Source of the DNA: Magnolia sinica | Taxonomy: Eukaryota; Streptophyta; Magnoliopsida; Magnoliales; Magnoliaceae | Assembly (NCBI RefSeq): GCF_029962835.1 | Contig: NC_080585.1 | Coordinates: 58,515,443 to 58,579,442 of the forward strand | Reading direction: 5' to 3' | DNA: 64,000 bases | Part shown: positions 34,041 to 45,420 of the stretch, piece by piece | Numbering within the stretch: position 1 is the first letter of the stretch | How the letters are laid out: every line of letters starts with the position of its first letter | The notes under the pieces: generated by a model | What the model was told of the DNA's origin: nothing | Seen by the model: only the letters and a program-made list of their open reading frames with translations | Database searches by the model: none | Position numbers and translations under genes: made by a program

Positions 34041-35852
34041 TGTAAATGTTATTATGTAAATCTAGCACCCGTAGTGTTATCAAAATTTTTTTGTGCCAAA
34101 ATATTTAGTATTTGTATCATGCTTTGAGTTGAATTGATCAGGTTCATACATTTTAAAGTTCTCTGGACTTCATCGAACTTACCTACATCTTCAAGTTGAA
34201 GTAAAGAGTGTTAAAGTTGATAGTTTTCAAGCTAAAATTCAAGAACTCAAGTTCAAGTTTGAAGTTCAACAACTGTACACTAAAGACTCAAGAACTCAAG
34301 CGTAACTCAAGCTCAAGTTCAAGAGATCGAACTCAAGCTTCAAGTATCACAAGATATCAAGATTCGGAAGCGAATGATGTTTCATTTGTTCCTACTCACA
34401 AACAGGTTTGGATGACCCTAGATTGACCTTAGGTTGTGTCATATTCATTGCATATTTTACGTGGGTCATTTCATAAGTTTATAGGTCATTTTCTCGACTA
34501 GTCTTAGTCATTGTTTGACTAATCCAAGTACTGGCTCGACCAGTCTAAGGTTTGTTGTGAATTTTTAAAATTTTCTGTTGGACTCTCAACTAGTTGTGAA
34601 GACTGCTCGACTAGTCAAGTAAACAATGCTCGACCAATCATGCAGGCTCGACTCAAAGTCCAGCAAGCTTTTTTGGTTCCACTCGACCAATCGAGTGCAT
34701 TGCTCGACCAGTTGAGTAACGACCTTATCTTATCGTGCCAGAGAATTTGAAATTTTGTTGGAACTTCGACCAGTCGAACCGACCCTTAGACCAGTCGAGT
34801 GAACAGTATTTTCACCTATAAATAGAGCACGAATTTCAGAGTTTATTCATTCGTTAAAGCGAAATCAAGACACCACTCTGAGAGATAAGTTTGTGATATT
34901 ATTAAGCTATATTGTGCTCATTTTAGATTCTCTTTAATTGCTTTTGTAATTTGATTTTGTGATCTTTATTCTAATCTTACATTAAGAAGGGATTTGTGAT
35001 TTTCCCTTTCTTGAGATCAAAATCAAATCAAGCTAGCCCAGGTTAATTTAATTAAAAATCATTTAGAACTAGAACCTTTTCATCTGTGAAACTAGACATT
35101 GAACATCTTCTTCTACATCGGATCGGTTCTACCGGGCTTCTTCAAAGGAGAATTTCCAGCTATGTATCATTTACAATTCTGTATTTATTTTGGTTTTTTA
35201 GGTTGCGCCAGAAAATTCTCTTTTTGGTTTTGTCTGAGGTGATCCAGAGAATCTCAGAGTGTGGGGTTTTTGTGATTGTATAAGCTCAATTAAAGACACA
35301 ATTGTGAAGGTTTTAAGGTGAACCTTGGAAAACCTTTTTCATAATGAACGCTAATATCCCGAGGGAGTGGATATTAGGAGTGGAGTAGTTGTGTGGCTGT
35401 TTTCTAACAGTTAGTGTACACACAAGCGAACCACTATAATTCTTGGAGTTGTGGTGGATAATTGAATGTGCTATGTGTGTGAATGTTGTAATTTATTTTA
35501 AGCATTCATGATGAATGGTGTAATTTATTTTATGCACTAGTGGGAATGTTGTAATAACTTAGCTTATTTGATTTGCTATTTCCTTTGCCCCTTTATTGGT
35601 TTGGGTTTTTGATATTTACAAACGTTCTAGTAAGGTTGTCCTACCATAATAAGCCTTTGGTTTTTAGTGTTAGGTTGTCCTTAGAACTAAGTTTGTATCA
35701 ACCTCTCAAGACTAGTACATTTGAGGTTGCCATTTAGTTGTGCTTCTTTACTATTTGATTATGCTATCTTTTTTTTTAATTCTGCATTTATTTTTCAATT
35801 TGGCATAGTCCTATTCACCCCCCCCCCCAGGACGTTTTGCTCGGCCTTTTTA
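34041..35852 (+). mobile_element. 3' LTR of the SIRE-type element
   Basis: 1,812 bp from TGTAAATGTTATTATG to TTGCTCGGCCTTTTTA (terminal CA mutated to TA), followed by the GAATC duplication. It is alignable to the 5' LTR over its whole length except for the nested solo LTR and small gaps in the CGACCAGTCGAG region. It has the same CACCTATAAATAGAGCA TATA region (34815-34830). Confidence 0.88.
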
Positions 35853-37031
35853 GAATCGGAGTCCTATCTTATCCAGTTAGAGAAAGAGATGGTCAAATCT
35901 TTAAACTTCTCATTGATCTAGCCTCAATAATGAAGGAGAAATGTGAAATTTTGGATGGGATTCCATCACCCAACTATGCCCAGGAGACTATGGCAAATAA
36001 CAGGATTTACCAATCCCACAATCTCAAATAAGAAAAGAAGATACTCAAAGCTATCGCAGCATCTACTGTAATTTGAGTCACAATAAACCATTGAAAACTG
36101 AAAATATTCCTTAAAATCAACTAGAAATCAATGAAGTTCAACATAAACATGATCAAAGTAAAGTAAACATCTCAATCACGCTACAAGCTTCCCCTCTTAG
36201 CCCTAGCTAAGAGGTTTAGCCAACCATAGACATGATTGAACTAAGAACTCTTAAATAAAACATAAAAAACCACTAAGGAAGAAGAAGAAAGACTCTTGGC
36301 AGCGGCTCTCCACCCTTTGGCTCTGCTCCTTAAACCCTAGATGTTGCCTAGGAACGTCCTAGGGACTCCTATTTATACTTGTGAAGCTCCACCTTACACA
36401 CCGACTTGAATTATGCAATCCACAACTTTTCCGCGCTACGCTTCGGTCAAACTAAAGTCGAGTCTGAATTTGGAAAGGAATCTGTTTCAGCAGTTACCTG
36501 TTTTCGGTCGGAACAAACTTAAGTTGTTGGTCGGACCGAATTAATCTTCGGTCTAACCGAATTAACTCCTTTTAGCGCTGGAGTAATTTGTACACTTTTG
36601 GTCACACTGAATCCTCCCTCGATCGGATCGAACTAGGTTTCGGTTGGACCGAATTAGCTTCTGAATTTCATTATTCTTCGCTGGATTGTTTTGTGCAAGT
36701 TCGGTTTGACCAAACATGGGTTCGGTCGAACTGAACCTGTCTCTTTTCTACTCCAGATTCTGCAATCTTTCGAATCCTTTCTTCAGCTTTTGTAATTGGT
36801 TTCTTTGGGCCTTTGGCACGTGAATTCTTCATTCTTAGTCTTCAAGATCCATCCTATGCCTTAGCGATTCTTGAGAATTAAATCCATTCTTTTGGCATTC
36901 TTTTCAATCCAATCTCTTAGATTTACCTTACAACACAAGCATGTATAAAATATACCTTTAAGCATTATCATGTTCATAAAACCAAAATATAAATATGGGA
37001 GAATATGCAATATTTGACACTCAACAATATA

Positions 37032-37169
37032 TCGAGAGAAGAATCAAATTAACGCTTGCTCCCAAGTCAAGAAATGTGTACTCTATCTGGTGATTCCCAA
37101 TTATACAGGTGATAGTTGGGCTACCAGGATCTTTATATTTTTGTGACACATCTTACTTAAGGATGGCAC
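37032..37169 (-). pseudogene. Gypsy protease, N-terminal half
   Basis: The minus strand from 37169 encodes KYKDPGSPTITCIIGNHQ and then the active-site-like FLDLGASVN, the plant gypsy protease signature, with one stop (AILK*). It is cut off upstream by the CACTA insertion (37170) and downstream by the solo LTR (ends 37026), and continues at 23185. Confidence 0.8.
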
Positions 37170-37189
37170 CACTACCAAAAAAAGGGACA

Positions 37190-37485
37190 AAGGCTACGGA
37201 TAAAAACCGTAGCAAAAGACCTATTGCTACGGTTATAGTCCATAGCACGGCCGTAGCAATTAGTGGTGTAGCTAAAGGTAAAAAAGCTATGGCTACGAAT
37301 TAAATCCGTAGCAATAGATGTCAATACGGATATAATACGTAGCTATACTTTCTGTAGCGAAATGTACATACCACTACGGATAATATCTGTAGCTAAAAGT
37401 AGAACGAAATCTGTAAGACATTGCTGGAGGTGGTAATAGCTACGGTTTTCTAGAACAATAGCTACGAATACTATCCGTAGCTAAT
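37190..37485. repeat. CACTA left subterminal repeats
   Basis: About ten CTACGGNNNNNNNCCGTAGC-type inverted motifs with variants (GCTACGGATAAAAACCGTAG, GCTACGGTTATAGTCCATAGC, ATACGGATATAATACGTAGC). Matching motifs lie at 45739-45800 next to the right end. In CACTA elements such motifs are transposase binding sites. Confidence 0.75.
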
Positions 37486-37701
37486 TTTTTAAAAAAAATT
37501 ACAACAATAGCACCTGTTACCCTTGCAAAAACCTACTGTGATCGATCAATACAATCAAGAAAGAAAACGATCCATTCATATTACAAATAGCAATCAAATC
37601 ATGCAATGCATCCTGCATTCACATTTCTAAATAAACAAATTTCAAAATACAACTGATCGCCGGTTGTAAGTATAATACGAGCAGAGATCGTCCAAATGTA
37701 A

Positions 37702-37748
37702 GATCGTCCAAGTGCCTTGTCAACTCCAGCACCACAATAGTATGGCCC
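37702..37748 (-). pseudogene. Possible glutamine synthetase exon start
   Basis: The minus strand, directly after an acceptor-like TTTGTGCAG, encodes GPYYCGAGVDKALGR. Plant glutamine synthetases have GPYYCG.GADKA.GRD at the ATP-binding region, often at an exon start. The similarity stops after 15-16 codons, so this would be a small captured piece inside the CACTA. Short length is the main doubt. Confidence 0.4.
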
Positions 37749-38195
37749 CTGCACAAACCGACACACACAGCCTCAGCTCTAGTAACATGAGAGATATCTA
37801 GATAGCAAAGATACACATTGGATGAGATCCTTTTTTTTAACTATGGCTTGTGAAGTCAGTGACATTTGGGACCATTTATGCAGATCCTGTTTCTCAGAAA
37901 AGGCAATTTTTGAACATAAAACCTGAAATTTTTTATGAAGCAAGGTACCAATTAATGTTGCAGTTGAATGCTCACTACACTTAAGCCTCTCATTCAAGGA
38001 CGGTGCGTCTTGGGCATGTGAAACTAGCAGCAACCTAAAAGTGATTCATTCTTTAATTCCATCATGACAAGAATAAGTTATGGGATAAGAGGCAAAATAC
38101 AGACATTTAATCATGCCAGTTGCAAATAATGCCGGGATTATATAAGATGGAGAAGATAGAGATCGATGGATCATACCTGACAGTTGGTGTAGAAC

Positions 38196-38274
38196 CTGTG
38201 AATACTTCAGACAAGTCATAGAGATATTCACACAAAATGTTAGAAAGGAGATTAGTACAAGCTTCTTCAACTAT
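38196..38274 (-). pseudogene. Arginyl-tRNA synthetase-like exon (C-terminal DALR region)
   Basis: After the acceptor-like TTGTATTTTCAG, the minus strand encodes IVEEACTNLLSNILCEYLYD followed by LSEVFT and a GT donor-like GGTTCT. The pattern EEACTNLLPN.LCEYLYNLSE.FT is characteristic of the anticodon-binding DALR domain of plant cytosolic/organellar arginyl-tRNA synthetase. The frame is open, but no neighbouring synthetase exons are seen, so it is a captured single exon. Confidence 0.6.
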
Positions 38275-38581
38275 CTGAAAATACAACATGAACCATGTCC
38301 ACAGCCATCAGAATCAGGAGAACATCCAAGAGCCATATAATTCGAATACACAAGCAATTGAAGCTATCAGGAACAAAGCAGGAGACAATGGCATCATTGT
38401 ATAGCAAAAAAAATAATGGAGAAGTTGTGAGGTCTTACCTTGTTGTTATGTAAGATATAAGCCTCTTGAGTAAAGGATAGCCATGACTCGGATTTTATAT
38501 AAAATAAGAAAATTGTAGTTCCAGTGGTCGGGTTTCAATATAGTGTTCTGCAGTCCAGAAAAAAATCAAATGAACAGCATA

Positions 38582-38724
38582 CTACCGAATCTGTTCCAGA
38601 AAAAAATCATCATCATCATAGCCTTGTCCCAGCTTTTTAGGGTTGACTTTCATTATTTGCTTGGCAAAAGTATCATGGCGAGCTGCCCACCCAACATCAA
38701 TTCCCTCAGCCTTTACCTTCAGGA
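38582..38724 (-). other. Unrecognised exon-like ORF
   Basis: The minus strand encodes LKVKAEGIDVGWAARHDTF, AKQIMKVNPKKLGQG and an acidic DDDDFF stretch before a stop at 38582. The composition looks protein-like and it lies among other captured exons. I do not recognise the family. No clear acceptor fixes its start. Confidence 0.3.
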
Positions 38725-39554
38725 CCGCACGCATCACTTCTCAGCTGAGGATGACTATATAAATGCTAGTAAAAAGAGAACAGCAGAATTTATGTGTACA
38801 AATCAAAAGTGAGCTATATAAATCCTGCCTATTATATAAATCCTGCTCTTTTGAATAAATCCATAACCCTCTCTTTTGAGCTATATAACCTTCTCTTTTG
38901 ATGTTGTGCACAGTATCTCTAGTATATAAATGCTAGAGAGCAGGATTGGACCTGGGCCTGTAGCTTATGGGAGTGGGCATTGAGAAATAAGAACTGCCTT
39001 TTTTAGTTTTTGTTTTTGTTTTATTGATTTATTTATTTTTTGTTGGGATTGGAGGCAGGACTGAGTATTGAAACTCTGATACCAAGGTTGATGTTGTACA
39101 GAGTTTTTTTGCTCCAAAATAAGAGGGGGAAAGGCAAAGTATGCATGCACCAGATCTCAGAAGCAGGATCTTTAACAGAAACTCCTCTGAATAGCAGAAA
39201 TCAAGACAATTAGATACAGAATGTCGAAAGACTCCAATAATCTTCTACGGCATCGAACCAGTCGAAAGAAAGTAGAAGAATCATCAATCACACATTCTAA
39301 TCTCTGGAAGCAGAGATTCGCACATGTCCCCGTTCAAGACACAAGGCCTGTATTATATAGGCAGGCTAGCTTCTACTTTCCTACCACTACCCAACTTTCC
39401 TAATTTAGGTTCAACACAAATGACAATAACAATGACCCAACTTTCTTAATTTAGGTTCAAAACAAATATAAACAATAAAGAAAATCTTTCTAAATAAAGG
39501 AAGCCTGCTGGTAAACAATTTACTGGAAACTCTTAGAACTAAATCAACCTAAGA

Positions 39555-39932
39555 GGTCATTTAAACACCTGTAAATTGGGCTAGCTGTAAATGAAATACA
39601 GGTAAATGATTTACAGGCAATGTTTGGATGCTGCAAAATGCCTGTAAATAATTTTCAGACTGTAAATCATTTACAGCTTTTAGCTGCAAATGAGATCTCT
39701 CTGTAAAGCTATGATTTCATTTACCTGCAAATCATTTGCAGCCTAGCGGCTACAATTTTGAACTTTTAGCAGCAAATGAAATCCCTGTAAACAATTACAA
39801 GCTATCCAAACATAGACAATTATTTACCTGTAAACATATTACAGCTTAAAGCCAAACAGGACAGGTTGTAAATGATTTACAACTGCAAATCATTTACCAC
39901 CTACAAAATTTACAGTCATCCCAACGAGCCCT
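39555..39932. mobile_element. Palindromic MITE, hAT-like
   Basis: AT-rich sequence in which TGTAAATCATTTACAG, CTGCAAATGA and TTTACCTGTAAA recur as inverted copies. The arms start near AGGTCATTTAAACACCTG and end near GTCATCCCAACGAGCCC. The whole could fold back on itself. It resembles small hAT-derived MITEs with GGGCTCGTTGG ends, but I could not settle an 8-bp duplication. Confidence 0.45.
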
Positions 39933-40171
39933 AGCTACATGATATGGCTAGATATGGCTATACCCATGGCTGGAACTCAAACTTGGACAAATGGTTCCGT
40001 TGGTCCCACAGACCACTTGATCCACTGTATAGGCCACAGCCGATGGGTCCTATGGCACCAAGAAAACAATTGGTTTACTGTTTTGGATCTCCGATTGGTC
40101 CTGTGAACACCACAAACTAATCAACCTGGGACCTTTTTATGGTTTGGCTACATGGCATAAGCACACAACCT

Positions 40172-40311
40172 TAGCAAACATACAAGTGCAAATAGTGGCC
40201 AAAGTGCATCAACACCCAGCCCAGTACCCCTCATCGTCACCTAGCAAGCATGCATGTGCAAATAGTGGCCAAAGTGCATTAACACCCAGCCCAGTACCCC
40301 TCATTGTCACC
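40172..40311. repeat. 70-bp tandem duplication
   Basis: Two near-identical units begin TAGCAAACATACAAGTGC (40172) and TAGCAAGCATGCATGTGC (40242), each containing AATAGTGGCCAAAGTGCAT and CCCAGCCCAGTACCCCTCAT. Confidence 0.9.
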
Positions 40312-40670
40312 CATAATATTATCCACTTGTAAATTGATAAGAGCTTTTCTTCATGTTTTTAATAAAATGAGGTTATTGATTAAGAAGAAAGGAAAAAAGC
40401 CTTCATGACACTGAGAAGAACCCCATGCTACTTGTTCCAAAACACATAAAATTCTACTTGTGGAGAAATTCTGTGGTTGATCATCAAGAAGTGGTGTGCC
40501 TAATTTGAAACATGGGTATTTGTCTTGGTTGCATCACCAAATTCTCAAACATTTTGACCATTTTCTGATCAAAATAGTACGCATTTTCACTCTTTTAAGG
40601 TGAAAGAAGATGAGGGCCTGAAATTACTGATTAAAAAAAGACAACTTGAAGCCAAATAATTGCCACTTAC

Positions 40671-43600
40671 CTCGCACAAAACCTCGGCACTTTTAGCATT
40701 GAAATCACGTAAGGCCGCTCGTCTCACATGCTACAAACCCCGCAAGGCAGCAACAACAAGAAAAGAAACATTGGATAGCATGATTAAAACTCAGCAGTGG
40801 AGTTTAAAACTCAATCAAGTTCTTGCATCAATAAACAAGGAATGACTCAGTCACACGTTCAACTATGCAGAAAACTTACAAATCAGACTAGAGGATTGGC
40901 TCCTTAAACACAAAAGCCCACATTGAGTGCTCAACCAAATATGGAGTTGTTCTAGGGTCCATATCAAGTCCAATTTGAGTTAAGGGTTTTTAAAACCTTG
41001 CTCAATACCTTAAACCTGAATCTCAAGATCAGATCATTCATGAGAAATATCCAACTAAAACGTGAATCTCAAGGACATAACACTGTTGAACGAATAAATT
41101 TCTGCACTCACAAAACCAGATAGATAGTGGTTAGCCCGGCTACCCCACAAAGTATACATGGCATTATGGTAAGCAAGTGGGACATCAAATAGTGCATAAG
41201 TTGGCCTTCCCCATCAACATTAGCATGCACAAAAATCAAGCTGATCCACTCATCAGGTAGATGATGCAGCCGTGGATGCACCTCACACAATCACACAGTC
41301 ATGGAGACCCATCAACTATATTTGCACACACGCGCACACGCACACACACAAAGATTAGGCTTGTCCATTCATTAGGTGGATGATGTAGTCGTGGATGGGC
41401 CTCACATAATCATGGAGACCTATCACCTACATTTGCAGAGAGAACGAGAGAGTAATGCACTACACGCGCTACAGTGCTTAAGTGCTCATACACAAAATTA
41501 GATAGATGAGATTGAAAACAAACGACGAGCTAAGATGCAAGTAGGAATTGGTTTTATGTATGGGACGTGCCTGGGTTTGGATTTGTAGCGCTACTGATAT
41601 CCTTTTTGGATTTCTATTAGAGAAGAGTTTTCTCCTACAGTGAGTATGATTATCAAATCCAAGAGGTAAAATACACCCTTGAATACATCGTCAAAATACC
41701 AAATAATAATAATAATAGATTCTTGGATATCTTTTTTTTCCTTATTTTTCCTCCTTTTTTTTGCTTTAAAAAAGAAAATTCTGACCGATACGGGCCGAAA
41801 CAGCCCCGAAACCAATACGCGACGCTGTATCATATCATTTTTCCATCAGGCCGATACGTTGACCGATACCGACATTCAAAACCATGGACAAGATGGCTGA
41901 GAGAACACAGCAGGTGTACAAAAGAGAAGTATCCAGCCATGTAAAATGCCTTTCTCATTACTTTATCTGCAAGGACACTTTGAACAAATACAAGTATTTG
42001 GACACCATAATGTGTAATGCATCGTTGATAAAAAATAATAATAACATATAAATATAAACAGTGAATGTGATATTATGGATGTGGAATAGACATGCATAGA
42101 TATGGATTCTTCACATAAGATTGAAGTTCCAGAAATAGGACAGTGTAGATACATTGCCTGTTTTGAAGTATCCAGTTATCATCAATTCAAAGTTCTCATT
42201 GACTGCTGTTTTTATATTAGAGAGCAAGTGTGTGGCGTTGCCAAGTTGTGTATCCATTATGTATGAGTTGAAGAAGAGTGTAAATTTTCATCTCTCTCTT
42301 TTTTTTTTCTTTTTTTCTTTTTTTTTAAATGCCAGCAAATTTCCATCATAAAACAGCATTGACCGAAGCTGGTAAAGAAAATTACTTTCGTCTCTTGCTG
42401 TGGTCTTATGCAATGAATAGACTGCGTGAGAGGCAACCTACAATGGCAATTGCAAGGAGGGAACTTAGGACCAGGTAAATAGAACAAGCATGACCCAGGT
42501 CATTGAACAAATAGTTGGTTCTCACCTTTAAAGTTGTAAAGAGAAAATCCATGTTGGAACCTTTTTTCCGAGTCCCAAATGGAGGGTTCATTACAACAGT
42601 GTCGACTATTTTGCCTACATAAATAGGATGTATTGGATAAAGAACCTTTTTTTCAAGTCTTTCTTTTCTTTTCTGCTCCTCATCATCCTTTTGAGTGAGT
42701 TGAAAACTTGACCAAGTTTAGTCAAGTTTTTCCAGGGCTTTCATATTTTTATTAATTTATGCATTTTTATAATACATTTTATATTAATAATAATTATTAA
42801 TTCTTGAATTCTTGCTTTCAAGTGTTTTGAATTGTCAATTGAGTCTTCAAGTCGACTCGACCCAGTGGACCTCCGAGTCCAGTTTTCAGGTTCTCAAACC
42901 ACGTAGGAGATCCAAGGAGAGTGAACTGAAGCTTGTAGCCTTTTACTTCTGCAGGGCTAGTTGAGTTGCCTAATGAGGAGAAACTTGAATCATTTAAAAC
43001 AACTTATCTCAAACAAATAACTGAAAATAGGAGCAGCCCATTGGGGTAAAATTCATGAGTTGATCTTTACATGCAGCACCAAATACTCTTGTGGAGAAGG
43101 CATATTATCACAACCGTATTAAAACAGGGGAGCAAAAAAGGGTTCAACAATACTAGCTGAATTTGGAAATTCCCAGTTGACGCTATTTAAATGGTGTCAG
43201 CTTGCATTTGGAAATATGCATTTCTTCAGGAAGTGTGGAAAACTGATTCTGCTAAAAAAATCCATCAAGTGCAGCAAGTGGCAAATTGAGCACAATGACC
43301 ATTTCCATCAAAACCCATTCTGTTCAATGCAAATAGTATTTTTTTTCCAAATGCACCCTTTTTCTGTCCTCAGTATTCAACAAAAGAACAGGACAAGGGA
43401 TTAAATGTATACCTCTCCATTGTAAATTTTTGATGTCACACCAGATAAGATTTATGTCCAACTGCCCATGCAAATATGTAACCAAGAAGCAATGTGTCAG
43501 TGAAACATCTCTATTCTACAAATATGTCCTGCACATAGATATCATAAAATGTGTAACATAGAAACCGGGTGGTTTAGAAAAAGAAACGTATAAAAAGTAC

Positions 43601-44230
43601 AATATCTTCACATTTCATCCTTGTGAATGGTCAATAATGTAAATAAGCATGACTTCATCGTAAAAATCAAATATAATATATAGTGAGTCCAAGTAGCCAA
43701 CCCAATTAATTGGGATAAGGTTTGGATGATGGTGGTGGTGATGGTGACTCCATGAAGCTGATCAATATCGTGACAAACACAAAAGTGGAGGACATGATAT
43801 TACCTCAAGATCTGCAGCGTTTAATGAAGCAATTTCTAAAGATTGAGAATCAATGTCAATGCCAACCACATGTCTGTCACATCATATAAGCACGTCTCAT
43901 CAATTTAGAATAAGTTCATGAAAGGAAATTTCATCAAAAATTGCATACTGAAAAATCCTGTTTGGCTCTCACATTTAAAGTTTAAATTTGTAAAATGTGC
44001 AAAATCACCCTGGATTATAACAAAACTTGTACCAGTGGGTGGCATCAAAATGAAAACATTCCAGCAGAGAGTAAGCAATTTACTTGAAAAACAAAAAAGA
44101 TTCTAACCAAACGAGGGAGAGAAGGTACTCACTCGGCACCCAAAAGAGCACCTGCAATACCCAATGTACCACAACCACAACCAAAGTCTGCTACTACCTT
44201 GCCACTTATATCTCCAAATGTATTCTCTGC
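40671..44230 (-). pseudogene. METTL5: METTL5-like rRNA adenine methyltransferase, captured exons
   Basis: Six minus-strand exons match the core of METTL5, the 18S rRNA m6A methyltransferase: 44230-44133 (KVVADFGCGCGTLGIAG, SAM-binding motif I), 43873-43804 (HVVGIDIDSQSLEIASLNA), 43461-43413 (LDINLIWCDIKNLQW), 42614-42526 (DTVVMNPPFGTRKKG, catalytic NPPF), 42437 to about 42390 (VASHAVYSLHKTTARD) and 40730-40671 (RRAALRDFNAKSAEVLCE). The first four introns start with GT and end with AG, and phases agree, giving about 138 open codons. The fifth exon lacks a usable GT in the required phase (GACGAAAGTAAT). The N-terminal exon (usually ending GPHIASRML) and the last exon (with the LWRF region) are not found. 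The METTL5 family is about 210 aa. Being inside the CACTA, it is best read as a captured gene fragment; a functional copy should exist elsewhere. Confidence 0.85.
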
Positions 44231-45149
44231 CTGGAATGTTTTGAAAAGTACAAAGGAAAGGGAAAAGAGGTTCAATACTTTTTTGTGCCATTGTCATTAT
44301 AAAAAATAACCTGATGATGTACAAAACTTTCTCACAGGAAAAATATATGTGTGTGTGTGCGCGCGCGCCTTTTGAACCATTTTGAATGCATACATATAGC
44401 AAAAACCTCATTCTGTCATATGCATCTAAGATTGTTAATACTATTGAGAATTGAGGAGTTCAACCACCCAAGAAATAAGCATGCAAAGGCCTAGTATTCC
44501 TAACAAGCAGGAAGCATGAATAATATAACCACTAAAATGAACAATTACAGACATGATAGCAATATTCATGTCTACGCTCAATTATAAGTTATAAACAATC
44601 TAAATTTAATGGCATGTAAGTAAACCTTGATGTTTTAAAAACATAATGCCCAAACATCTAGAAGTGATATTATGCCTTTCAGAATCCAACAATTTATGAT
44701 ACAGATCATACAATTGGATGTATGATTCAAGTCGTACATTCAAATCACATATTCTACACTCAAATGATTTTTTTTTTAAGAAACCAATCAAGAGGAACTA
44801 AGACGGGAAATGAAAGTGCTAAATGCTTGTATGTAAGTTAGCCATGGGAAAGAATACAATCGATATCGCATAAGTGTGACATGAAACCAGGGGGATACGT
44901 AAAAATCCCCCGTGTCCACGAAAAAATCACAGATATCGTTTGTGTATCGTGATATAACACACTCAGGGCCTTTATACATTTTCAGTGTATCGATCAATAC
45001 ATGTGATTTGATGATACGTGCAGCAAAAATCAGGGAATTTTAGGGGGAATAGAAAATGTTAAAAATTGAGAAAAAGAAAACAGAAAACCTTTTCACTTCA
45101 AATAGTTTAGGGGGAATAGAAAATGTTAAAAATTCGGTTTTAAAAGATA

Positions 45150-45420
45150 CCTCAAAGATATGAGAAGGGTTTTGAATGACGTGGATTTCTTCGGGTAAGA
45201 GCTTCACAACTGCTGCAATGGAGAGAGTTAGAGAGGGCGGATATGCATTGGAGAGAGAGGGAGGAGAATGAGAAGATGGAGCAAAGATCCAGAGGGAGAG
45301 CGGAACGGAGGGATAGAGTAATAGGGAACGGAGAGAGAGAGAGTTGGGCGCGGCCGTGTTTTTGAGCGCGCGCCCAATTTTGGGCGTCCTTTCGTGAGAC
45401 GGACAAGGACAGTCCTATCA
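45150..45420 (-). other. CT-rich leader and exon-like sequence upstream of the METTL5 exons
   Basis: On the minus strand a long CT-rich stretch (CCAACTCTCTCTCTCTCCG, CTCCCTCTCTCTCC) is followed by an acceptor-like CTCTCCATTGCAG. A short open piece with KLLPEEIHVIQNPSHIFE then ends at a GT donor-like GAGGTATCTT. This resembles a plant 5' leader with first exons, perhaps captured with METTL5, but the peptide is not METTL5 and I do not recognise it. Confidence 0.35.

Larger units (their letters stand above)
23450..35852 (+). mobile_element. Full-length SIRE/Maximus-type Ty1/copia element, decayed
   Basis: Complete structure: 5' LTR 23450-27136 (inflated by a nested solo LTR), primer site 27139-27151, gag, protease, integrase, reverse transcriptase, RNase H, an extra env-like ORF, purine tract and 3' LTR 34041-35852. 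The 5-bp duplication GAATC is exact (23445-23449 and 35853-35857). The order PR-IN-RT-RH is that of Ty1/copia, and the extra ORF plus LTRs near 1.8 kb fit the SIRE/Maximus clade. All ORFs carry stops or frameshifts and the LTRs have diverged visibly, so the insertion is old and inactive. Confidence 0.92.
23186..37026 (-). mobile_element. Solo LTR of the same gypsy family, split by the SIRE element
   Basis: TGTTCACAACCCCAAG starts at 23186 and GACACTCAACA ends at 37026; the parts are 23186-23449 and 35853-37026 (about 1.44 kb together, equal to the family LTR length). Flanks are GTATA (23181-23185) and ATATA (37027-37031), a 4/5 target duplication. Removing the insertion rejoins the two protease halves in frame, which supports the call independently. 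Confidence 0.75.

Noticed and set aside
41591-41900. ORFs with Lys/Phe runs around 41.7 kb
   Set aside because: Poly-T/poly-A tracts next to a GACCGATACGGGCC-type repeat remnant; no gene evidence.
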